Source: CAVUWL01 sp963700105 (GTDB taxonomy: Bacteria > Actinomycetota > Thermoleophilia > Solirubrobacterales > 70-9). From it: 64,000 bases of DNA. Where the stretch lies: NCBI GenBank assembly GCA_963700105.1, contig CAVOWL010000004.1, forward strand, positions 1,488,001 through 1,552,000, in the 5' to 3' direction. The position numbers were made by a program, and so were the translations under genes. Shown here piece after piece: positions 33,246-40,185 of the stretch (position 1 is its first letter; each line of letters starts with the position of its first letter). The notes beneath the pieces were generated by a model, which was given only the letters and a program-made list of their open reading frames with translations, was not told the origin of the DNA and did no database searches.

Positions 33246-34445
33246 GTGGAGATTGTGCTCGCGGCGCCGGCGCTTGATCAGCCGGGGGGGGTGCAAACCT
33301 ACCTACTTACGCTGGCGCCACACCTCGAGCGGCTTGGACATGATGTGGCGCTGTACTCGCCTCAGATGGGCCCCGTCGCAGAGCTGGCGACGTCGCGTGG
33401 CCTGCGGGTCTGCCGACGCGAGACCGAACTGCCCTCCTCTTGCGGGGCCGTTCTCTCAAGCGATGCTGCGTCGGCACTGATCATGGCTGAGCGCTTCCCA
33501 AGCGCCGTCAGGGGAATCGTCGTCCATGGCGGCGATTTCGACCTGCACCTTCCGCCACGCCACGAGGCGGTCACGTCATTTGCAATCGCGATGAACTCCG
33601 TCGTCCAAGCTCGGGTCGAGGCGACCGCATGCGCCCCACCGGTGTTTCGACTGCGCCAACCCGTTGACCTTGCCCACTTTTACCCAGCAGGTCCAGTGCG
33701 CGAGCATGCCCAGCGAGTACTCCTGCTCGGCAACTACCTTCACGGCCCCCGCCGAGATGCGCTGACCCAGGCCTGTGAGCGCGCGAACGTGAAATGGCGC
33801 CAGATCGGAGCCGCCGGAGAGCTGGCGATGGATCCCCTGCCGGCGATCCTTGAGGCTGACATTGTGGTCGCGCAGGGACGCTCGGCAATCGAGGCCATGG
33901 CCTGTGGGCGTGCGGTCTGGGTCTTCGGACCCTCCGGCGGCGATGGATGGATCACCGAGGTCAGCTATCCCCAGATTGAGGCCGATGGCTTCCGAGGCCG
34001 CGCCACTGCGACGCTCAGCGAGGCGGGGGCGTTCGGCCGCGCGCTCGCCGAATACCGGCCACGGATGGGGGAGGCCAACCGCGACCTCGCCGTCCTACAC
34101 CACTCGCCTTACGATCACGCCGTTGAGATCTTGGGGCTGCTGTCTCGGGGGATTACCGCGGCTGCACCCGACGCCCCACTGCGCGAGATGGCTCGCCTCG
34201 TGCGCACCCACCATGACGCCCAGTCGCGGGTCGCAGCGGTGGCGCTGGAGCTGCGCGCGACCCACGAGCGCTGCCAGATGCTTGAACACGAGAATGCAAT
34301 GAATCTCGCCGAGCTGACCGCGGCCCGCCACCAGGTTGCCCAGCTGCCCAGCGCGTTTCAGTCCGAACCCAAAGCACGTCAAGGCGCCCTGCGAAGGGCG
34401 CTTGATCAATTGGCGCGGATCCGCAGAAAGCCCGGCGGCAAATGA
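33246..34445 (+). CDS. GT4-like glycosyltransferase with C-terminal coiled coil
   Basis: The 399-residue protein is a GT-B glycosyltransferase of the GT4 type: the N-terminal DQPGGVQTYLLTLAPHLERLGHDV motif, the RLRQPVDLAHFYP linker near residue 140 and the donor-binding segment GRSAIEAMACGRAVWVFGP near residue 212-230 with the expected Glu. It would transfer a sugar from a nucleotide donor in the cytoplasm. The last 80 residues (about 320-385) are heptad-like and likely coiled coil. The GTG start has a GGAGGG ribosome site. Its TGA overlaps the ATG of the MurF-like gene by 4 bp (ATGA), so it heads a translationally coupled trio with two Mur-type ligases. Confidence 0.87.
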   Translation: MEIVLAAPALDQPGGVQTYLLTLAPHLERLGHDVALYSPQMGPVAELATSRGLRVCRRETELPSSCGAVLSSDAASALIMAERFPSAVRGIVVHGGDFDLHLPPRHEAVTSFAIAMNSVVQARVEATACAPPVFRLRQPVDLAHFYPAGPVREHAQRVLLLGNYLHGPRRDALTQACERANVKWRQIGAAGELAMDPLPAILEADIVVAQGRSAIEAMACGRAVWVFGPSGGDGWITEVSYPQIEADGFRGRATATLSEAGAFGRALAEYRPRMGEANRDLAVLHHSPYDHAVEILGLLSRGITAAAPDAPLREMARLVRTHHDAQSRVAAVALELRATHERCQMLEHENAMNLAELTAARHQVAQLPSAFQSEPKARQGALRRALDQLARIRRKPGGK

Positions 34446-35752
34446 GGCACGACGCAACCTGGCTCGCCGCAGCGGCCCGAGGCCAGCTGCTTAGCGCTCC
34501 CAGCAAAGCGCTCTCGACGGATCGAATCTGCGTGGACACTCGCGTGCTCAAAGAGGGCGACATTTTCATCGCCCTGCCGGGGTCGCGGGCAAATGGCCGC
34601 GATTTCATCGCCGCCGCGGTCGAGCAAGGGGCCGCCGGAATCATCGCCGAGCCCGCGGCAATCGCCCAGGTCAATCGAGACTTGATCACGATCGCAGTCG
34701 AGGACTCCAGCGCCGCGCTGTATTCGATTGCCAGAGCCCAGCGAGCCGAATTTGCCGGGCACGCGATCGCGATCACGGGATCGTGCGGAAAGACCACGAC
34801 CACCGCAATTCTCGCGTCGTTACTCAGGTCATCGATGCCAACGCATGCGACGAGGGAAGGCTTCAATACACACCGGGGCGTCGCGGCAACGATCGCATCA
34901 CTACCCGAGGACGTCCTTGCCATGGTGGTTGAGCTCTCGATGCAGGCTAAGGGTCATATCGCCGAAAAGGCCGACCTGCTTGAACCCACTGCGGCGTTGA
35001 TCACCAACATCGCGGCTGTCCACCTGCAGACCACTGGATCGGTTGCCGAAGTTGCCCGCAACAAGGCCGAGCTGATCGCGGCGCTGCCCCCCGCGGCGGT
35101 ATGCGTTGTGCCGAGCAACGAGCCCCTGCTCGATCCCTACCTGCGCGACGATTTGACAACGATCCGCCATGGCGATGGCGGCGATTTCAGCCTGCGCAGC
35201 TTCCGCGCCGGTGTCGCTTCGATCGATTGCGCCGGCGAGACCATCACCGTGCGGCCGGGCTTCTCTCAGCCGCACAATCTGGCAAATCTGGTAGCCGCCA
35301 TCGCCCTGCTCGGCGGCCTCGGACTAGGGCCCCCGACCGAGCCCGAATTCGTTCTCCCGCCGCTGCGCTGGCAGATCAAGCGCATCGACGGGGTGGAGTT
35401 GGTGCTCGACTGCTTCAACGCTAGCCCGGAGGCTCTGGGCGCCGCTTTCGAAGCATTTGCGGCCGAACCGGCGAAGCGACGGATCGCCGTCTTGGCTGCA
35501 TTTGAGGAGCTGGGACCACGGAGTGGCACCTACCATCGAGCGGCAGGAGCAAAGGCAGCACGGCTAGGGATAGACGCGATCATTGCGGTCGGGGACCGCG
35601 CCGGGGAGTACCTACGCGATTACCGCGGCGAGCGCTATTTGGTCAACTCGCCAGAGCAGGCTCGAGACATTTTGAAGAGGATCGCTCGCGGTGGAGATCG
35701 GATCCTCGTCAAGGGTGCTCGAGCTGCCGAACTGGAGAGAATCGCCCCGTGA
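34442..35752 (+). CDS. MurF-like Mur ligase outside the dcw context
   Basis: The 436-residue ATP-dependent amide ligase follows MurF: N-terminal VDTRVLKEGDIFIALPG (31-47), P-loop GSCGKTT (113-119), the conserved Glu in VELSMQAKGHI (162-172), NKAEL with the lysine K208 expected to be carbamylated, QPHNLANLVAA (277-286) and in the C-terminal domain LDCFNASPEAL (322-332) where canonical MurF has DxYNANPxS, then KGARAAELERI. Canonical MurF joins D-Ala-D-Ala to the UDP-MurNAc tripeptide. Here the substrate loops diverge (FNTHRGV for NNEIGV; NASP for NANP), and the gene is coupled to a glycosyltransferase and a hybrid ligase, so another dipeptide or amino acid may be the substrate. No MurC, MurE, MraY or FtsI gene is near. 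Confidence 0.85.
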   Translation: MRHDATWLAAAARGQLLSAPSKALSTDRICVDTRVLKEGDIFIALPGSRANGRDFIAAAVEQGAAGIIAEPAAIAQVNRDLITIAVEDSSAALYSIARAQRAEFAGHAIAITGSCGKTTTTAILASLLRSSMPTHATREGFNTHRGVAATIASLPEDVLAMVVELSMQAKGHIAEKADLLEPTAALITNIAAVHLQTTGSVAEVARNKAELIAALPPAAVCVVPSNEPLLDPYLRDDLTTIRHGDGGDFSLRSFRAGVASIDCAGETITVRPGFSQPHNLANLVAAIALLGGLGLGPPTEPEFVLPPLRWQIKRIDGVELVLDCFNASPEALGAAFEAFAAEPAKRRIAVLAAFEELGPRSGTYHRAAGAKAARLGIDAIIAVGDRAGEYLRDYRGERYLVNSPEQARDILKRIARGGDRILVKGARAAELERIAP

Positions 35753-37227
35753 GAGACCGGCTCGCAGGAGGGCCCTATCTGGTGGTCGGCTGCGGAAGCG
35801 CAGGCCTCAGCGCGGCAGAAGCGTTGGCGGCGCGGGTGAAACCGTCCCAGATCTTGGTCTGGGACGTCCATGACGGCATCGAGACGAGGCTGCGACGGGC
35901 TCGGCTAGCAGGCCATGGAGTTCGTGTCGAGCTGGGGCCATGGCGCCCAGAGCTGCTGCAGGACTTGAGCCCCGCAACTTTGATCAAGAGCCCTGGCGTG
36001 GCACCGCAGCGCGAGCCGATTCGTTCCGCTCTCGCGGATGGGCTCACGGTCATCGACGAGCTTCAGCTCGGGGTCCAGCTGAGTCGGCGCCGACTGATCG
36101 CAGTAACCGGGACCGATGGCAAGACGACCGTCTGCGCGCTTCTCGCCAGAGCACTCGGCGATGAAATGGGGTCGGCCGTATTGGCGGGAAACACGGAGTT
36201 CGGTTCGCCGCTCAGTTCGCTCGCGCCGACCGGAAAACCCGCGGTGGTCGAGGCATCCAGCTACCAGCTTGAGTTCTGTGAGGGACCCTTCGCGCAACTC
36301 GCTGTGCTTACCAATCTGACCGAAGAACATCTACACCGCCACCAAACGATGGACGACTACGGAGCCGCGAAGCGACGACTTTTCCTCGCCGAAGGACGTG
36401 CCGTCCCACTCGCCGCGATCAACGTCAACGGCCCGTTTGGTGACAAGCTGGCGCGAGAGCTGCGAGACGCCGGGAGCACAGTCGCGACATTCGGTTCAGC
36501 CGAGAATGCCGAATACCGGGTGCTCGCGGCCAGCTGGGAGGCAACCGGCGCGCGGATTCAGGTCCGAACCCCCACTGGGAACGACCTCCAGATCTCGACC
36601 CAGCTCCCCGGTTGGCATAACGCTGAGAACTTCGTTGCGGCGCTGGCTGGTTGCGAGCTGCTCGGCCTCTCCCGTCCAGATGCATTGGAGGCCTTGAAAA
36701 CAATGCGCGGGGTTCCCGGAAGGTGGGAGCTGATCGAGTGCGGCCAGCCGTTCGATGTCGTGGTCGACTTCGCCCACAGCGCCGCTGGTTTGCGCCAAGC
36801 GTTGCTCACCGCGCGTCGCATCGCGGCCGCTCGCGCCGGCGCGTCGGTCCACCTTGTCCTCTGCGCCGGTGGCGCCAACAACCCCGGCAAGCGAGGGGCG
36901 CTTGCCGCGATCGCCAGCGAGCTTGCAGACCGGGTAATCGTCACCGAGGGCAACGGGCGCGGCGAGCCCGCCGCACGGGTGATCGCAGGATTGCTGGCAG
37001 ATTGGCCGAGGGGGGGACCAACCGCCGAGGTCATAACCAACCGACGGGCGGCGATCCGGCAGGCGCTGAGGAGCGCCGGGCACGGTGATCTGGTCCTGGT
37101 GATGGGCCGGGGCGCAATGCCGAGGCTACTTGCCAACGCCGCGGGGGGTGGAGTCGAGTTCGACGATCGAAGCGTAGCCGAGGAGGAGCTGCGCTCGATG
37201 GAGGGAAGGGTCACCCAGGATGCGTGA
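35749..37227 (+). CDS. Mur ligase with MurD-like front and MurE-like C-terminal domain
   Basis: A 492-residue Mur ligase. The N-terminal and central domains look like MurD: Rossmann start VVGCGSAGLSAAEAL (12-26), KSPGVAP (80-86), P-loop GTDGKTT (121-127), ASSYQLE (169-175), LTNLTEEHLHRH (188-198) and K208 as the expected carbamylated lysine. The C-terminal domain instead resembles MurE: GRWELIECGQPFDVVVDFAH (324-343), GKRGALAAIASELADRVIVT and the final VLVMGRGA. The MurE DNPR motif for diaminopimelate is replaced by GNGR (401-404). GTG start overlaps the MurF-like stop by 4 bp. The substrate is therefore probably neither D-Glu nor diaminopimelate in the standard way; this is inference. Confidence 0.82.
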   Translation: MRDRLAGGPYLVVGCGSAGLSAAEALAARVKPSQILVWDVHDGIETRLRRARLAGHGVRVELGPWRPELLQDLSPATLIKSPGVAPQREPIRSALADGLTVIDELQLGVQLSRRRLIAVTGTDGKTTVCALLARALGDEMGSAVLAGNTEFGSPLSSLAPTGKPAVVEASSYQLEFCEGPFAQLAVLTNLTEEHLHRHQTMDDYGAAKRRLFLAEGRAVPLAAINVNGPFGDKLARELRDAGSTVATFGSAENAEYRVLAASWEATGARIQVRTPTGNDLQISTQLPGWHNAENFVAALAGCELLGLSRPDALEALKTMRGVPGRWELIECGQPFDVVVDFAHSAAGLRQALLTARRIAAARAGASVHLVLCAGGANNPGKRGALAAIASELADRVIVTEGNGRGEPAARVIAGLLADWPRGGPTAEVITNRRAAIRQALRSAGHGDLVLVMGRGAMPRLLANAAGGGVEFDDRSVAEEELRSMEGRVTQDA

Positions 37228-37672
37228 GCGAGCGCTCCAAGACGAGACGGTCACGACCTGGCCCCAGATAGTCGTCCACCCTCTCGATCACCTCGAACCC
37301 GAGCTCTTCGTGAAAGGCCAGGGCGCCGCCTGCCCCTGGCGCGCAAGTAAGACGCACACGCAGTGCTCCGAGAGTCGTCAGTCGTTGGGCGAGCTCCTCG
37401 ACAATGGCGCGGCCAAATCCAGACCGGCGTCGCCCCTGCTTGACCCCTAACGCGAGGATCCAACCGGTGTCTTGCGCCACGGCTAGTGCACCGAACCCAT
37501 ACGCGCAAAGCACCCTGTCTCGATCCTCTGCCAGCAGCACGAGTCCCTTAAAAACGTCTATCAGCTGGCGGATCGTGCTCTGCGAATATGAGTTGGGACC
37601 AAATGTCTGACGATCCAGACGGGCCAGCTCAAAGGCGTCAAGGTTGGTCGCGGCGCGCACGAAAGACGGCAT
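37211..37672 (-). CDS. GNAT N-acetyltransferase, RimI-like
   Basis: The 153-residue protein has the GNAT acetyl-CoA motif VKQGRRRSGFGRAIVEEL near residue 78-94 (Q/RxxGxG/A pattern), the LGV strand before it and the AFHEELGFEV motif near residue 120. It transfers an acetyl group to an amine, protein N-terminus or small molecule. Its 3' end is antisense to the last 17 bp of the hybrid Mur ligase, so it may or may not be part of the same function. Acceptor unknown. Confidence 0.86.
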   Translation of the reverse strand: MPSFVRAATNLDAFELARLDRQTFGPNSYSQSTIRQLIDVFKGLVLLAEDRDRVLCAYGFGALAVAQDTGWILALGVKQGRRRSGFGRAIVEELAQRLTTLGALRVRLTCAPGAGGALAFHEELGFEVIERVDDYLGPGRDRLVLERSLTHPG

Positions 37673-37835
37673 CGAGCGAGATAATCACAGCTGGGTCAGA
37701 GAAGTCGAGCCTCCCCGCGCCTTCCAAAGGGCGCGGGTGGCATATCACTCGGGCGCTGGCGCCGGAGGCCGAGGGGCGGCGGACGGGGCTCGCCGCTCAG
37801 GGCCGGGGTCGACCACCATCGCCCCAGCTGAGGCC

Positions 37836-37841
37836 TAATTT
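37836..37841 (+). promoter_or_regulatory. -10 box of the M50 peptidase gene
   Basis: TAATTT ends 6 nt before the GTG at 37848 and 9 nt before the ATG at 37851. Confidence 0.4.
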
Positions 37842-37847
37842 AGCCAT

Positions 37848-38717
37848 GTGATGGACAATGTAGGGATGAGCGAGAGCTTCGGAGAGCAGCTGGCGATCGG
37901 CGTGCCTGCATCGGCTGAGAGACCTGATGGCCTTGAGCCTATCCACCCCGGTTCGGGTCGGGGCCCGCTGCGCAAAAGGCTTGGGCGGCTCCTTGCTCCC
38001 CTCGGTGTCCTGATCGCCAAAGCAAAATCCCTATTGGTCCTGCTCCCCCAGCTCAAGTTTCTCGCCACCTTCGGCTCGATGGCGGTATCGATCGCCGCCT
38101 ACGGACTGCTCTTCGGCTTCCCGTTTGCGATCGGCCTCGTCGCGCTTTTGTTCTTGCACGAGATTGGTCACGTGATCCAGCTCCGTCGCGAGGGGATAAA
38201 AGCCTCGGCGCCGCTGTTCATCCCCTTCCTCGGGGCAGTCATAGCCTCCAAGTCGATGGGCAAAGATGCGGCGGCGGAGGCCCGGGTGGGGCTAGCGGGA
38301 CCGTTATTGGGAAGCATCGCGACCCTGATCCCGCTGGCGATCTGGCTGGCAAGTGGAAATCAGTTTTGGCGCGCGCTCGCCTACATCGGGTTCTTCCTAA
38401 ATCTCTTTAACCTGCTGCCGATCGTTCCACTCGATGGCGGTCGGGCGATGGCTGCGCTCAGCCCTGCCGTTTGGTTGATCGGTCTGGCTGGGCTTCTCGC
38501 GCTGACCATCTTCTATCCCAGCCCAGTACTGATCCTGATCCTGATCCTTGGCGCGATGGAGAGCTGGCGACGATGGAGCGCGCGAGCGAAACCGGAGAGC
38601 CGCGCCTACTACGCGATCCCAGCCCGCACCCGGGCACTCGTCGCGGTCGTCTACATCGGGCTCGCCGCGGTCCTCTCGGTTGGGCTGGCGGAGACCTTCA
38701 TGTCGCGCAGCCTTTGA
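37848..38717 (+). CDS. M50-family membrane zinc metalloprotease (site-2 protease type)
   Basis: The 289-residue protein has a cytoplasmic N-terminus of about 50 residues and about six membrane helices. The HEIGH zinc motif lies in a helix near residue 105-109, and the second motif PLDGGRAM near residue 190-197 supplies the third metal ligand, as in rhomboid-independent S2P/FtsH-neighbour type proteases. No PDZ domain is visible, and the compact form resembles Rip3/SpoIVFB-like enzymes. It would cleave membrane proteins inside the bilayer, perhaps an anti-sigma factor, but no candidate substrate lies nearby. GTG at 37848 or ATG at 37851 starts the protein. Confidence 0.88.
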   Translation: MMDNVGMSESFGEQLAIGVPASAERPDGLEPIHPGSGRGPLRKRLGRLLAPLGVLIAKAKSLLVLLPQLKFLATFGSMAVSIAAYGLLFGFPFAIGLVALLFLHEIGHVIQLRREGIKASAPLFIPFLGAVIASKSMGKDAAAEARVGLAGPLLGSIATLIPLAIWLASGNQFWRALAYIGFFLNLFNLLPIVPLDGGRAMAALSPAVWLIGLAGLLALTIFYPSPVLILILILGAMESWRRWSARAKPESRAYYAIPARTRALVAVVYIGLAAVLSVGLAETFMSRSL

Positions 38718-38770
38718 GCGATCCACCGCCGGGCGATATCCGGCAGCTCGCCCCCGGAGTGGTTTAGATC

Positions 38771-38832
38771 CGGTCCGCCGCGCAGCGCCTTCGAGCTCGC
38801 GGCTCCACCTCTGGAGCCGAAAAAGCGGACCG
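38771..38832. other. Nested inverted repeats between M50 and CsbD genes
   Basis: CGGTCCGC (38771-38778) pairs with GCGGACCG (38825-38832), and inside it CGGCTCCA (38800-38807) pairs with TGGAGCCG (38812-38819) around a 4-nt loop. AAAAA follows the inner stem. It may terminate the M50 transcript or form a structured leader for the CsbD gene. Confidence 0.5.
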
Positions 38833-38938
38833 CGCCCTCGCTGCCCTCAACGCAGTTGCAAATCGGCCTGGGTCAAATTCCCAGATCGGGGTAGGAGAGT
38901 CCGAAAGCAAAAGACGAAAAGACGAGCGAAGGCAGGTT

Positions 38939-39124
38939 ATGGCGATGGCCGATGAACTTAGAAACAAAGACGACGCCAAGGGTCGCCTCAAGGAAGCAGC
39001 CGGCAGCCTGAGCGGTGATCGCGACCTCAAGCGAGAAGGCCAGGTGGACAGGGCGGCTGGAAAGGCAAAGCAAGGAACCGATCGGCTGGCCGAAAAGGTC
39101 AAGGAGACCCTGAGGCGCAATTGA
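38939..39124 (+). CDS. CsbD-family stress protein
   Basis: A 61-residue hydrophilic helical protein with the CsbD pattern: DAKGRLKEAAGSLSGDRDLKREGQVDRAAGKAKQ. CsbD proteins are small general-stress proteins of unknown biochemical role, often induced by osmotic or sigma-B-type stress. Two ATG codons (38939, 38945) precede the domain, with a weak GCAGG ribosome site before the first. Structured inverted repeats lie upstream. Confidence 0.9.
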   Translation: MAMADELRNKDDAKGRLKEAAGSLSGDRDLKREGQVDRAAGKAKQGTDRLAEKVKETLRRN

Positions 39125-39307
39125 GGTGTCAGGTGGCGGCTGGTCGCCGGTGCAGGGGGTGGGGCTGGTTAATGCCGGGGGCAGCTCGAGCCCGCCGAGG
39201 GGCGCCGGAAGGCTAGAGCTCTGAGCGTGAGGTGCCTTCCCCGCCGACCTGATCAGGAGGTGGCTTGGAGACCAGCCCCGCGGTAGCGAGGGTGTCTCAT
39301 GAAGATC

Positions 39308-39751
39308 TCAGTGGGGGGCAACGCAGACGCTGGCTGCGCCCGACCATAAACGCCACTGGCCAAATTTGCCGCCGGGGCGCGATGGCTCGCTTACGGAGAG
39401 CTGGGTGTACCCAGACCGTCCTGCGCAATTGCCAACCGCGCTCGCCCGCAGCCTGATCGGCACCTCCTGTGCGTAGTAACCGCCACCGGGCTTAAAGATT
39501 GGATTGCGCCCCTTACCGATCGCCACCGATCCACCCCACTGAGTCCAATGGATCTGGGTGATCAGCCCGCTTGGGTCGCCGCCGTTGAACAATTCTTTTG
39601 GCTTCACGGTCCCCCAACCCCTCCCGACTGGCGCGAAAGCCTTAGCGCCGAGCACAACTCCGCCAGTGGCGCTAGCCGTCGCGGTCGTGGCAAGACCAAC
39701 GATCAGCGCGACGACCGGGATCCACCGAAAACCTGATCGAGGTCTATGCAT
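39308..39751 (-). CDS. Small secreted protein of unknown function
   Basis: A 147-residue protein with a signal peptide (MHRPRSGFRW, hydrophobic core, ATASATGG cleavage region near 27-31) and a Gly- and Trp-rich mature part with two cysteines (NCAG and SVCV near the C-terminus), suggesting a disulfide. I recognise no family. A TAGTCT box 7 nt upstream of the ATG indicates a leaderless transcript. Confidence 0.7.
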   Translation of the reverse strand: MHRPRSGFRWIPVVALIVGLATTATASATGGVVLGAKAFAPVGRGWGTVKPKELFNGGDPSGLITQIHWTQWGGSVAIGKGRNPIFKPGGGYYAQEVPIRLRASAVGNCAGRSGYTQLSVSEPSRPGGKFGQWRLWSGAASVCVAPH

Positions 39752-39758
39752 TGCACTC

Positions 39759-39764
39759 AGACTA
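39759..39764 (-). promoter_or_regulatory. -10 box of the small secreted protein gene
   Basis: On the minus strand TAGTCT ends 7 nt before the ATG at 39751. Confidence 0.5.
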
Positions 39765-40118
39765 CAGGAGGTCTAACTCGAGACTCACTGAGAGGCTCTC
39801 GAAATAGGCTCGGAGTAGCGCCACCCAAAACCTTGCCGCTGCCGGCTGGCGGCCATTTTGAGGACGCTGGGGGTGCTCCGCTCAGCCCGCAAGCCGAGAC
39901 CAGAGCAAGCCCGAATCCCCGGGAAATGAATCTGATTGAGATCAGCTCCACTCGGCGCGGGGTCGACACCATGTGCTCCGCCAAATCGCGACGACCGGCC
40001 CTCGAGCAGCGCTTCGTTGGGGCGCACGGGACGAGGGCCGCCTCGCCTTCCCTCGGCATCGCAGAGCGAGGCCCTCGAGGCTTCTTTGGTGGGTCCCAAA
40101 ACCGTTACCTGGGGTCCA

Positions 40119-40171
40119 GGTGCCAGCTTAGAGGTGCGAGTAGCGGGGGCCCGCACCTCTAAGCTGGCGCC
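40119..40171 (-). terminator. Long hairpin after the phosphoesterase gene
   Basis: GCCAGCTTAGAGGTGCG (40122-40138) and its exact reverse complement (40152-40168) flank a 13-nt loop; with one T-G pair the stem extends to 40119/40171. It lies 14 nt after the phosphoesterase stop. There is no clear T-tract. The rest of 39765-40185 holds nothing recognised. Confidence 0.55.
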
Positions 40172-40185
40172 AGCGAGCTGGCGGG

